Source of the DNA: Rhytidiadelphus loreus
Taxonomy: Eukaryota > Streptophyta > Bryopsida > Hypnales > Hylocomiaceae
DNA length: 64,000 nucleotides
Assembly (NCBI GenBank): GCA_947034895.1
Contig: OX344763.1
Coordinates: 46,995,025 to 47,059,024 of the forward strand
Reading direction: 5' to 3'
A program made the position numbers and the translations under genes. Positions 1-11,690 of the stretch are shown in pieces. A model generated the notes under the pieces. That model did not search any database and was not told the DNA's origin. It saw only the letters and a program-made list of their open reading frames with translations. Positions within the stretch are counted from its first letter, which is position 1. Each line of letters begins with the position of its first letter.

Positions 1-1059
1 AGAAATTTACCATCCATAATTCTTACGGTTGTGTTTTATTTTCCAATGCAATCTCTATTATGTTTAGTTTGAATTTGTATGGTGAATCCATTATAAAACA
101 AGATCCAACTATGAAGAATGTGGGATTTTTTATCAATGTAGACCACTTTCAGAGAGCTCCAAAAGAAGGGGTTTGGGAATTTAGGGGTTAATACCTTTTA
201 TTCGTTTATGATGAAGTGTGATTGACACATTATAAATTGCGTAGGAGAACAAAACTCAATATAATCAATTATGCATTGCAATATACAATGCATAGGATGG
301 GTGTAGGAAGATGGTTGTTCAAATATCCCATAAGGATTGGATGTGACAGCATGAGCTCCTATATAAGTTTCATCATGTGCTTCATCAAGCACCGTGAAGG
401 TGCAGCTGGGAACTAATTGTCACAATTAATTGTCATAGCTATTTCCCAGTTGATTTCATGATTTTGTTCAAATTTTATTTATGTGTACATTCATAAGTAC
501 CCAAACAATAAAACTTGTTTCATATTCATTAAACATGGTTTTGTTCAAATTTTATTTATGTGTACATTCATAGGTACCCAAACAATAAAACTTGTTTCAT
601 ATTCATTAAAAGTGTAGCCATCATATTTACAAACAAAGGGATAAAATCAAGGGCATACATTTGTACATTTTCAATATTTGGGGATTTCAAACTTGTGAAC
701 CAAGAATAACGGGGCACAACATTTATGGGTATATATTTTTTGAGGGGGTTCACAAATATAAACCATTGAAGTATTGGGCCCTAACCAATTAAACATTCAT
801 ATACCACGGACTGTTTAGCAAAATATGATCATCCATCTGAGATAAACAATCCATGTATTGTTTAGCAAAATCATAGTATAGAAATGTAAAATGAAGTTCT
901 TTGTCAAGCACATTGCCATTTCACATGTCTAGCATGACTTTAGTACTATTATCTTCATAAATAACTTATTTCTTTCTATGATCCCACTTCAAAAATCAAA
1001 ATAGGTACTTATGCCATGATACAAGGCTGCCATTTGATGCACCACAACAATGTCTCCAG
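1..1059. other. AT-rich stretch without a recognised gene
   Basis: I see only short spurious open frames here. The one clear structure is a tandem duplication at 462-610, listed separately. Confidence 0.5.
462..610. repeat. Two-copy tandem repeat, 77-bp period
   Basis: The segment starting ttttgttcaaattttattta at 462 recurs at 539 with one clear mismatch (aagtaccc versus ggtaccc) over about 70 bases. The near identity indicates a recent local duplication. No coding role is visible. Confidence 0.85.
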
Positions 1060-1874
1060 TCACAAACGATTTGCCCGTGGCACAAGGTTGTCCAAGTTTG
1101 CCCGCGCTTGGTTTAACCTATTATTGGTCCGCTCAAAGATATCCGTGGTGTTGATTTGAATGCTCAGAGATTGTGTAAATGCGCATTCCGTCCCGTGTTC
1201 ATCATCCTAAGATGGAATTGTCATTAGTACATATGATATTCACAGAATGGGGTAAAAACAATATTAACCTAGCAGGTATATTTACTCGTGTTGTACTATC
1301 TACACATTGCACTAACCTTAATGAGTTGTAACAACAAGCATCCATTCTCAGACTCGGAAAGTTTCTCGACATTCTCAAATTCTTCTAATAAAGCCCTGCA
1401 TCTCCCAGCTCCCCATATCAATGAATATTAAAACATAACAACTAAATATGGGTATTTTTAGCATATAATCTTATAATACAAGTTCTATACTAGAACAACC
1501 GAACCTAAGGTTTGTGCAATCTTTTCCTTGCCAAACCCACACATATTCTTCCATTATGGCCCATCCCTCCCTAATGGCCTCATCAATCTTGGCTCCCCAA
1601 ACAATATCGCATGTGTTTTGTATCAAACACATCACTCGTCCTGCAACAAATAAGCACTAAAAGTGAGATGAAATGTCCACCACCAACTATCCATCTAGAA
1701 TTGTTCATTAATACATGTTCATTTCATTATTCAAGGATTCAAATCACCTACACAAAATGAAGGGTAATATTTTACTCACCCATTTTGCTGGCTTGGAAAT
1801 GGCCTTTGAACTCATTGCATTGGCCATAATGAGCAAAGCAATACAATTTGAAGCCTTTCCAAAAGTCCTTAATC
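1060..1874 (-). CDS. Unrecognised multi-exon gene, 3' part
   Basis: Four minus-strand exons can be joined with GT/AG borders and matching phases: 1780-1874, 1504-1640, 1317-1401 and 1060-1206, ending in TGA at 1060-1062. Each exon is open in the required frame. Donors include AAG|GTTAGT and G|GTGAG; acceptors include TTGCAG|GA and TCTTAG|GA. The predicted tail is polar and rich in charged residues (for example LLEEFENVEKLSE) with a Trp-rich stretch EEYVWVWQGKDC. I do not recognise the family. The 5' end is unresolved: an ATG-led open segment near 1920-2020 has a donor but the wrong phase. It could be a host gene or a transposon-derived gene. The phase agreement is the main support. Confidence 0.45.
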
Positions 1875-2579
1875 CTATTTCAAAGATCACAAATCAATTC
1901 CAATAGAATAGTCATTGTCATGGTGATTCTCCCACCTATTAAAAAGACATTGTCTACAATACAAGTGGACGACAATAAGGAAGGCAAAGGCAAACTAAAC
2001 AAATTTTCACCGGAAATATTCATGGTCGAGAATAATTATGACTTCCTCTGAGCACTTGCTAAATTGGACACTTGCCATTAAGCCTGTAAGGAGCCAAATA
2101 ACTAATCATTAGCAATGCAAGAAGATTAAATTTGAATAGGCTACATAACAATTGAGGCCCCCCTACATTACTATAGCACCCAAAAATAAAAGAGAATCAA
2201 TGAATAGCCAAATGAATCATTTTCATTTGAATTGCTAATTGTTTTAAATGTAGATTCAATTTACACTTTTTAGGTGGCTTCACACCCATTTGTATGTGAA
2301 TCCTTATTATTCAACTACTTTGCCACAATGAATGCAATTGCCGTTTCAAGGCCCTCTACATCAAATGGCTTTGATATTCTCACTATCCTAAACTAATGGA
2401 AAAGATTTTGGGTTCATTGAAATATACAAGAAGTGTCTGCTGGACAATTGGCGGTTTGTTACAAACCAAAAACTGACTAGACCTCCACAACATTGGGCCC
2501 ACATTCAGCCACTACAAGGTAGGTGAACTACAAGGCGCAGTCATGGAAATTATAGACCACAGGCTGGAACAACCCATGA

Positions 2580-3200
2580 AATACCCACGTTCGCCTGGGG
2601 CGCATGCGCTAATCCTAACAAGGATACTAGGGCGACTACGCGTAGGGTGACCGCGGATCCGGTCTAAAGATCCCTTGCGTCTTTCAAGGGCAACCTCGGA
2701 TCCTCGAGGGGGAAACACATTTCAAAATCCCCCCCCCCTCCATCAGGGCGACTGCGCATAGGGGGCGACTGTGGGTCAAGGAGAAAATGCAAATTCTTTG
2801 ACCCGCAGTCGTCCCCTACGTGCAATCGCCCACATGGAGGAGGAGGGAGACACCAAATAATTTTCCGCCCTCCTCAATCAGGGCGACTGCGCATACGGGG
2901 CAACTGCGGGTCAAGGTGAGAGATAATAAAAAATTTGAAAATGCAATCTCCCCCCTTCCATCAGGGCGACTGCGCGTAGGAGACGACTGCGGGTCCTCAG
3001 ATCACTTTCAAAATCATACCCGGGGTTCTAGGGCGACCGCGCTTGGGGTGATTGCGGGTCAAGGTGGGAGACACCAAATAAATTGAAAATCCCATCGCCC
3101 CTTCCATCAGGGCGACTGCGCGTAGGGGGCAACTGCAGGTCCCCAGATCATTTCCAAAATCATACCTGGGGTTCTAGGGCGACTGCGGGTATGGGCATGT
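2580..3200. repeat. GC-rich degenerate tandem array (GGGCGACTGCG family)
   Basis: Repeats of the type ggcgactgcgcgtaggg alternating with ggcgactgcgggtcaagg recur irregularly, separated by similar spacers such as ggagacaccaaataa and ccatcagggcgactgcg. The array is far more GC- and CpG-rich than its surroundings. Together with 3835-4330 it lies upstream of the kinase-like pseudogene at 4522, in the position where the paralogous kinase at 36414 also has a GC-rich array. Confidence 0.8.
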
Positions 3201-3530
3201 TTCACGAGATGGTGTTTTTTGGGACCCCTCTCCCATATTGTTTCTAATTCCCTTTGATCATATGTTACTTCCTCTTTTTTCTTTACAAATTCAACAAGAC
3301 AAAAAAATCCTAGGTTTTGTATTAGCTCTCCAACACTCCTTTTGCAAGAAGTTCCAAATCAAAGTTTTATGTACGTTGAAATAATGGGGAGGTGTAATTA
3401 GATATATTTGGGCATGTTTCACGAGATGGTGTTTTTTAGGACCCCTCTCCCATATTGTTTCTAATTCCCTTTGATCATATGTTACTTTCTCCTTTTTCTT
3501 TACAATTTCAACAAGACAAAAAAGACATAA
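3193..3530. repeat. Direct repeat, two copies
   Basis: The segment beginning gggcatgtttcacgagatgg at 3193 recurs at 3410 and stays nearly identical for roughly 100 bases (through the ctttgatcatatgttact region). A 34-bp run of TTTAGGG units follows at about 3637-3670, an interstitial telomere-like tract. Confidence 0.8.
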
Positions 3531-3636
3531 TTCTGCATTAGATCTAAAACACTACATCTCGTGTAGGATGTGCAAGTATTTTATGTAGATTTAATGATTT
3601 GATTATAGATAAATGTTTTATTATTGTTTTCTAAGG

Positions 3637-3670
3637 TCTAGGGTTTAGGGTTTAGGGTTTAGGGTTTGGG
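3637..3670 (+). repeat. Interstitial telomere-like tract
   Basis: About four consecutive plant-type TTTAGGG units. Shorter tracts occur at 16440-16458 and, as the complement, around 55950-55970. Such tracts are common in plant promoters and at repair scars; they do not indicate a chromosome end here. Confidence 0.8.
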
Positions 3671-3834
3671 AACTCCTTCACATTGTGAGAATAATTCTTC
3701 CATTGCCTTGCCATGTCTTTGATATGAACTGACGCCTAACATTTATTACCAATTTAGTAAGTGAAATAAGGAAAAATCAATTAGAATCTACTCCAGATGC
3801 TAATTAGTGGGGTCAGTTCTTTGAAATGGTTGTT

Positions 3835-4330
3835 GGTTTAGGGCGACCTCGGGTCAGGGGCGACTGCGGGTCATTGAGGAAGAGAGAAACACATTTGAAT
3901 CAAGGCGACTACACGTAGGGGGCGACTGCGGATCAAGGAGGGAGACACCAATTTTTTGGAAAATGCAAACTCAATCTCCAGTAGGGCGACTGCGCGTAAG
4001 GGGCGACTGCGGGTCCTAGAAGAAGACACCAATTTGGCGGAAAATGCTCAACGAGGGCGATTGCGTGTGGGGGGCGACTACGCATAGGGGGTGACTGTGG
4101 GTCAAGGAGACTTCCTTTGTGGACGATCGCGAGTGCAAGTTTTGGAATGGTTTAGTTGGTACCCGCGGTCGCCCACAATCTGGAGTTGCCCTTGATGCAC
4201 AGTCGCCCATTTCCGCGCTCCAAAAACCCGCAGTCGCCCATTTCCGTTGTCTTGAAATCCACAATCGCCCTTTTTTTGATCCGCAGTCGCCCCCTCCGAC
4301 CCGCAGTCACCCAAACGCACGCGCCCTGAG
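3835..4330. repeat. GC-rich degenerate array, second block
   Basis: The same ggcgactgcg(cg)tagggggcg family as at 2580-3200, continuing in the plus orientation to about 4100 and then in the reverse orientation (gcagtcgccc, gcgcccatttccg) to 4330. The orientation switch makes it a candidate hairpin former. It ends about 190 bases before the kinase-like start at 4522. Confidence 0.75.
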
Positions 4331-4521
4331 GCGACTTTGGGTACTTAAGCGTTAGCCCCACTTCCAATTCTCAACTTACTTTAGCCTTGCGCACTGTCTT
4401 TCACTTACCTTCAAGTAGCTGGATGGGTGTCCGTGGGCTAGGGTCTCAATTGAGGGGGGAATTTTTGCCCTTTCAATCTACGAATTTTGAACTGGGCTTT
4501 TGAATTATTTTGAAGTACAAC

Positions 4522-6069
4522 ATGGCTTTTCCACATGAAGGCAACACTACAAGGAGAAAGTCTTTATGGGATCTGGACCTCGATGATCCAATTTTTTTCG
4601 AAGTTCTGATAGCTGTAAATGAAAACAAAGAAAGAGGGAGTGAAGAGTGTCAGAAGGGCAAGAAGCAGAAGTCTGCACATGACAAGGACTCCAACTATCC
4701 TCCCCCCAAGTTATACCCGATATGCATACGAAGCGTGTCTCTAGTGGTACGCAGGGAAAAGTGTACAATTCTTGGAGGCAAGCTATTTGAGGTGTCCTAC
4801 AACTGGTAGTGTGGCCTTGTCAAATGATTTACAGGCATGGATTTTAACCAAGCTAAAGGGATCCGATGATTTTGCAGATATTGACTTAACGTATTCTTCG
4901 AGACTATTTGAATGGCTTGATAACACATTGAAAGCGGTGATGTTCAATACCAAAAAATTGATGAAGGAACATCGACCATTACTTCCAATAGTAGAGGAAT
5001 CAGAAGACATCAAGGCATTCCGACAAAAGATGGAGTGGTGGTCCAGCACAGTGAAGAAATAGGCAAGAGGCTCAGCAAGGTTTTTTAAGTGGAAAAATGC
5101 AACAGTGTAGGCAGCATTTGCATGAGATGGTGGATTGTATGTCACATGGATCCCCGATACGGCAAAAGTGGTGCCCCTTAGTGCTTTTGAATGTGAAGGG
5201 GGGTATGCAAAAGTGCATAAGGTACGCATTGAAGGAATGGATACAATTCCAAGCTACATCGCTTTTGCAGGGAAAATATCCAAGGCAATAAGCTCACGCG
5301 AGGGGAGAGCGCAACAATCCATGGAGGCCCTTGCATGCCCCTTAAACCACCCTAGAATCATTAAGTTTTTTGCCATTCATTCTCGTACAAATGAAGCGTA
5401 CACTTTGTGGTGGAATGGGGGCCATTTGAATGAGTTGAGGCATTTAGATCATTCTGTATCACCAACCATTGACTGGTATGAAATGCAAAAAGCCACAAGA
5501 CTTCCTAAAGAGAAACAAAAAGAACTTGGTCTCTTCCGAAGGCACAAGGCAAAGTTAGCATGGGCTTTAGTATATGTGACAAATCTCATGCACAAGTGCC
5601 GCGTGCTACACAATGACTTGTCTCCCATGAACATCATGTTGCATTTTCCGGATTATTCAAACGACATAATCAACATTGGAATTTGTGATTTTGGAGTATC
5701 AAGTCGTTTTGACGAAAACATGCCTTCACATTATGGAAGGCCATCTGAGGCCGAGAGGGATCAATATCGAGAAGGTCATTGGTGGGTTGCCCCGGAGTTG
5801 TTTTATGCATATGGACCTCCAAATTCCGATACAAGCATACCGATCATGCAACAACGGTATAAATATATGCAACAGTCAGACTCGTATTCTATTGGAAAGT
5901 TGACCGAATGGATGAAATTGGTGATATGGACGACTGGGACAAGGATTTGTTCAAGAGCCGCGAGGGATCAATGTACTTCGGAATGAAGTTGCGTGAACTC
6001 GTGAACCCTGACCCAAAGAAGAAACCAACATGTATAGAGATCACAAATTCCCTTATGTCTCCACCATAG
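4522..6069 (+). pseudogene. FunK1/CRN-like kinase-domain pseudogene, copy 1
   Basis: The ATG at 4522 opens a frame whose start resembles the paralog at 36414 (MAFPHEG...SLWDLDLDDPIFFEVL versus MAGQGSG...SVFEDLDAIFEVV). A kinase domain follows at about 5135-6069: a degenerate glycine loop (GGYAKVHKV), a CFAG-like FAGK region with the beta-3 lysine, TLWWNGG, the catalytic loop HNDLSPMNIM, the metal motif DFG (CDFGVSS) and an APE-like APELF. The loop resembles fungal FunK1 and atypical plant kinases rather than receptor kinases. The frame breaks near 4770-4800, at a TAG at 5060-5062, near 5130 and near 5900; the last segment (MDEIGDMDDWDKDLF...) is in another frame, ending in TAG at 6067. The catalytic residues survive, so decay looks fairly recent. 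Confidence 0.8.
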
Positions 6070-7860
6070 TCCATGATGCCCCCCAAATTGGTGTTCCAAG
6101 ACTCACCTTTGTAATAGAATAGTCCAGAGCAAGACTTTAGTGGTACAAGCAATGAGCTTGGTGGCCAATTATGTGTTGCTTACTTTGTAATATTTTCCTA
6201 TAATATATGAAGCAATTTTAAACCACGCGCATTGTCTTTAGAAAAACAATTACTCAATGGGCTATTTGTCAAATTATATATATTGAATATGGCCTTTAAA
6301 CATTGTTATGCAAAGTGTAACAACTTTTGAATTCAAATGTTCTTGGTCCTTTTTGATTCCATAGTATATAATGGATGCAAGGAAAATAAGAAAATGAAAA
6401 TAAATTAGTTGGTAATTGATGTTGAAGATTTGTATTATTTCTCAAGTAAAACGTGCTAGTATGCAATTGAAATGAGTTTTACTTCCATGGTCATTGAATT
6501 CAAATAGTTGTGCTTTCAATCCCTAAAAAAATCTAAGTCATACATCATTTACATTATCTTATTATTTTCTCTATTCCCAAAAAATAAAAGCGAGTTGGGT
6601 TTTTTTTCCTATTTATTCTAATTCAAATATAGGAAAAATAAATTGTATACTTTTTTAGACTTTTCCTTTTTATTCGTACTTTACCTATTTCAAAATAGAA
6701 GAGAGATGTTTTTTATTTATTTTTTTAACCTTTTTCGCTCTCTTCCTATTTTTTCTATTTGGAAAAAAGGAAGTTCATTGACTTCTAGCCACCATTTTCT
6801 TTTTTTTTGACAATGAAACAAGAGTTGATATTGCAAAATAGATATGTAGTCCCATAATTGTTGTCATTTATTAAACACACAATTTGAGAAAACTTGAATG
6901 AATTCAATAATAAATGTAAATCAGGTTTTACCACATATATTATTTCTAGTAGCATAATGTTTCTCTACAATATTCTTTTTTTTGGTATATGTCATCAAAA
7001 TTGATAAAAACACACATTCTTTCATAGATGGTTGGAGTATGATATAAGTCCAGCAATGACTTTCATTTATAGATTTGTATCCGTACAAGAAATTTAGTTA
7101 TGAGGCATGTAATTTACCAAAATTAGTGTCTGTAACATAGTATGTAATTTGAGTCTACATCAAAAAAAATACATAATGAACATCTCATGTCAAAACAATT
7201 ACAAAGACATTATTGTTACAATTGCAATGGTTAATAATCATAACATTGGTTATTAACAATTAAATTAGTTATTAACAATAAAATTAGTCATTAACAATAA
7301 AATTAATAATTAACAATAAAATTAATAATTAACAATAAAATTAATAATTAACAATAAAATTAATAATTAACAATGAAATTAATTAATAACAATAAAATTG
7401 GTTAACAACAACTTCTTTTAAAACAATTGCAAAGATTTAACTTCTGTTCAGATAATCAATAAGGAATCCATCTGTACCACAACCCACCTCAACCCTAATG
7501 GCTCCCCAAATATAGTATAAACTAGTATTCTATAAATTTAGCAACACAAATGGGATTGAGCTCACAATCCATTTTTTTTTCCTAGCGATTTGGTGCTCAA
7601 AAGCAACAAAAAATTTAGGCCAACTACAAGCTATAGGAATTTTTTAGTAAAATTTGGATGAAATCGCCACAATGTAAATGAAAATAGAATTATAGATACG
7701 TAGTATCACATTTTCTATCCAGTACGTGGATGAATGTTGAAGCTTGGAGCACCCCCCTAACATTTAATATCGCCACTTTGCCATTTCATGAAAAATGAAA
7801 AAAAAATGTCACAATCTATAAACATGTATTAAGAAAGAAAAGAAAAGTCCATGCATTAAT
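6070..7860. other. AT-rich intergenic DNA
   Basis: No gene recognised. It holds homopolymer runs and the tandem repeat at 7255-7395. Confidence 0.6.
7255..7395. repeat. AT-rich tandem repeat, about 18-bp period
   Basis: Units of the type attaacaataaaattaata recur about seven times with small variations (ttagtt, ttagtc, ttaata). A simple minisatellite. Confidence 0.8.
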
Positions 7861-7929
7861 AGACGGACCCGTGGTTGCCCACTCGCCCTAGCTCCTTGGA
7901 CCCGCGGCCAACATTGTTGCCTTTTTTAG

Positions 7930-8219
7930 GGCTCGGTACAATTATATCGCTAGAGAGAGGGGCTGAGAATAATCGAAACGTGTATCGAATTTCTTTGGGT
8001 ATGTATCCGTCATGCACGTGCCCAGACTTCACCAACATGGCAATTTCAGCTATTGGAGGACAACAACAGTATGTGAATTGCAAACACTTGTATTACTTAT
8101 ACCGGTATTTCTGTAAAATGGACATCCATGAAGATAAGTTCATTCATGCACCGAGTTATAGCTTGAATGAGTTGAAGGTTCTTCTAGTTAAAGTAGGAAT
8201 CATCACACTTGTAGAGTAG
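7930..8219 (+). CDS. SWIM zinc-finger protein fragment
   Basis: The frame ends at TAG 8217-8219. It carries a SWIM-type metal motif: CTCPDF, then after about 22 residues CKHLYYLY, matching CxCxnCxH. SWIM fingers occur in MULE/FAR1-type transposases and in nuclear DNA-binding proteins. A plausible splice acceptor (CCTTTTTTAG) precedes 7930, so this may be a 3' exon; no upstream exon was found and the frame is also open back to 7875. About 50 residues follow the finger. It is probably a remnant of a transposase-derived gene, but the host family cannot be fixed. Confidence 0.5.
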
Positions 8220-10044
8220 TAAAGACAATATAGTTTTATGTATTTCTTTTAATAATATGAAATTGGATTGGATTGGATTGAAGTTGCTTGTTGTATATGA
8301 ATTGGGAAAACATTTATGCATTTTTAATATATGGGAGTATGTTTGACGACTACATTTTTTTGAAATATGCAATTATGAATGTATGAGTACAAAATTTGGG
8401 AATGGACATATGAATATGATTTTCCTAAATTTTATGTGTATTTGCTAAACCATTTTATGTCTTATTTTTTTCCATTGTAATCCATTATTTGTTCTATTTG
8501 ACCTTTTAATTTTTTTTTCCATTTATATATATATATTTTTTTTTTAAATTTTTACTTTTTCCATTTCATTCTCATTTCTTTCCATCACTCTTTAATTTTC
8601 ATTTCATTTCTTTTGAAAACCCTATTTTATTCGTCCTTCACTTTCCTTTTCTTTAAGCATTATATATTTCTTTTTTACTAGACAGTCTTGTTTTACCATT
8701 TGTTTTTGTTTGGGGGATGAACCCTTCTGTCATTTCAATTCTTTTTCCCAAAGAAACCCTAAATCCTTTAAGTTGGAGTATATTTGTGAGAGGGCAGTGA
8801 GACTTGATCCCTAAACTCTAAACCGTTTGGCTTCGTCATAAAGGAAGTGGATGCAATCTCTGTAATGATCTTCCAATTATGGAATCACTTCTGTAGCAAT
8901 AGTAGAGACTACCTTAAACTTTAGTTTATTCTTGTAAATATTAGTTGCTTAAGAGAATACATTATGTTCCTAAAAAAATATTGTAAGCAGATACTACACA
9001 TAACTTGTAGTGGCTGACCTAAACAACTTCACTGTGAAAAAAGGTTTCATTTTTTTTTCCCACAGGAAATGACAATTGTCTACCCGTGGACAAAACATTT
9101 AATCATCCATGGTAATAGTTGTCGCGGTCATAGGTACTAAAATTTACTAAATATAGTAAGTTCTGACACATTTTTGTATGAAAAATTTTCAAAAAAAAAA
9201 ATTCTTGCTAAAAATTTTGAAATCTGTTTTTTAAGGTTCCCTGGCTCCCCGCTCGCAGCTCACAAGCTCGCATGCTAGCGACGTTGCCTTAATTTGTAAC
9301 TAATTAAAAAAAATAAAATTATGAGTCCCAAGTGACAAATTTGGGGCTCACACACCACAAGAAGTAGGAGCTTGTACGAACAAGCAAAGTGGATCATACT
9401 AATAGGAACCCTAGCCAAAAGAAGAGCATATAATCAAGTGGATAATGCATTAAGTGTTAGGACAAGTGACTTCACCAACCTTGAGCAAAAGTAGTTTATC
9501 TTCCCGGCAGAGCCAAGACTAGAGTAGAAAGCAGGCTAAGAAGATAGACACAACGCTATTCGAGTAAGAAGCAAGAAAGAGAAAATCCTAGTTTGCCCTT
9601 AATAGTCTATCATTCGTGCGTGGAATGAAGCATCCAACAAGCCATCGCATGAATCCCTAATTGTTCGACTGAGATAAACATAAGGCAAACGCCCCAATTC
9701 TAATGATCACCCACACATGTGCAAGAGCATCAGGAACGCGGTTGAGATAAACATAAGGCAAGCGCCCCAATTCTAACGATCACCCACACATGTACAAGAG
9801 CATCAGGAACGCGGTTACGATTACCAAACGACGACCAGGTGACAACAAACCGGAAGTACTTGAACCTTAATCCTTCTATTTCTCCTCATTTCTTATCCAC
9901 CCTATTGTTAGTACGTCTAGAGTTTTTGTCATGTAGAGTGCCTTGTTGATAATCTGAAATTCAAGTGGAAAAATTCAAGCAAAATCTGAAAGTGTTGAGG
10001 CTAAACCAACCCCATTTTTTGTTCGTCTGACTTTTGTGACTTAG
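8220..10044. other. AT-rich intergenic DNA with a local duplication
   Basis: No gene recognised. At about 9669-9815 a unit containing gagataaacataaggcaa, cgccccaattcta and acaagagcatcaggaacgcg occurs twice in tandem (period near 69). Part of it (acacatgtgcaagagcatca) recurs at about 13033-13057. Confidence 0.6.
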
Positions 10045-10281
10045 ATTGCCATTGCATTAAAGCCAGGGGTGAAGAAAATCCGTTTGTGGAAGTCGGTTCG
10101 AGCCATTGCAAGATTGTACGAAGTGTTCATGGGAACCATCGTGTTCATTCCCATTGCACTACTCTCTTGGTTTCCTTTCGTCTCCACCTTCCAGACACGC
10201 CTCGTCTTCAACCAGGCTTTCAGTCGGGGACTAGAAATCTCGATACTTTTGTCTGGCAACAATCCCAACAAGGATATGTAA
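10045..10281 (+). pseudogene. Callose synthase, terminal exon fragment
   Basis: After an acceptor (TTTTGTGACTTAG) the exon encodes 78 residues ending in TAA at 10279-10281. The stretch FVSTFQTRLVFNQAFSRGLE is the hallmark C-terminus of plant glucan synthase-like (GSL/CalS) proteins, membrane enzymes that polymerise UDP-glucose into 1,3-beta-glucan. Hydrophobic residues before it (VFMGTIVFIPIALLSWF) form the last membrane helix. No other GSL exon is visible upstream or downstream, whereas complete genes encode about 1,800-1,900 residues. It therefore looks like a duplicated or captured 3' exon. The frame itself is intact, so a very distant upstream exon outside the window cannot be excluded. 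Confidence 0.75.
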
Positions 10282-11690
10282 CTTAGCATTTGTATTCTGA
10301 TTTCCCCCTAGATACTAAAACTAGTTATTGGTGAATTAGTCTTTCCATGATCATTTATTGTGAATTGGGGGGAGGGGGGGTTCCAAATGTTTTACCCGTT
10401 AGCATTTCTGTTACTTTTGAGCAAAACTGCCTTAAAACAACACATGTTGAAATCAATGTGGAGTGGGACAAATTTGTTGTCTCTTTTGCAACATTTAACT
10501 TGTACCATTTCTTTAAATTTATTAAATTCTTTTTCTCCTACCAAATTTCAGAAAACGAGATAAACTTTTTACTACAAACTTGTTTTTTTGCAAAGTGACT
10601 CCATGGAAAGCTAGAGGAACTACCCTCTGCATAATAATTTCAAGTAATACACACAAAAATTGCTCATAGGAACTAGCCAAAAGAAGTGAAATAACCCAGT
10701 TTCAATTAACGAAATGCTGTAGCGATTTAAAAAAATTAATTCACATCTTTATTTAACATACAATAACGTTCTCCAGTTCTTTACCTGGTTGGTCAAGATG
10801 GATTGTAGCAGGCTATTTTGGATCAGCTTTGCTCCAGTTCTGGATTGCGGAGGAAAGAGATTCTGCAATTGCTGCAGAATGTAGTGCGTGGAGATATTAC
10901 TGTAGCTCTTCGATCTAGCTGAGAGCTGTACTTTGAAGAAAGCAACTAAGTTAACGTGAGGGACCTGCCGTGTCGCTTGCCAATGAGAGCTCAGTCATGA
11001 TTGATGTAGGCTTCATTCATTCATTCTCCTTTTCTAGGATGAATGTGGTTTCATCGGCAGATCAAAGATTTGCACACTGTTTGTGAGAGATTTTCTTTTT
11101 GGTTATTAGTTTTGAAACTTTGGTGACGATCTTTGATGCATTCTGAATACCATTGTTCTATAATTGACAGGGAGCGCTGTGAATAACAAGAAATTTTGGG
11201 AGATCATTATCACAACGCCATGGTGAAGTTCATGTGGGCAGAGAAAGTTGCGTTTGCCATTCAGAAATCGATGGGAAACAGTTTCAAATGATGCTCCAAT
11301 TGGTATCGACGCAAGGTCGCCAAAGAACTGAAGACAACAAATGAAATTCCTCCCTTATTATAGCATTGAAACTAGATTTCAAAGTATATAACTCAGCAAG
11401 TATGCAAGGAGCAGGCGACAAAGTCTTCTACAATAGACTATGGAATTCTTCTTTATAGGTTCAAGGTAGAGAGGTGATTTCAGTACCAGGTCTCTTTATG
11501 AGGGCCCATCCTATTCAAAGTCATGAGAAATAGCTAAAAGGGCCTATACTTTCGCAAGCTTTAGTCGTTTGATACCTCCAAGATTCCATAAGCTAAAATA
11601 GATCTGATACCATCTCTTGTTGATTTCTAGCAGCACTGCGAATAACATTCACTTGCGCTAAGAATTCCTCATTTCCACACCCTTCAACTT
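10282..11690. other. Intergenic DNA, no gene recognised
   Basis: Base composition is closer to 42% GC at 10780-11330 than in the flanks, but no open frame there resembles a known protein. Confidence 0.5.

Noticed and set aside
3637..3670. A chromosome end
   Set aside because: Only about four TTTAGGG units, embedded in unique sequence on both sides.
7255..7395. A CRISPR-like array
   Set aside because: Units are contiguous AT-rich repeats without unique spacers, in a plant genome.
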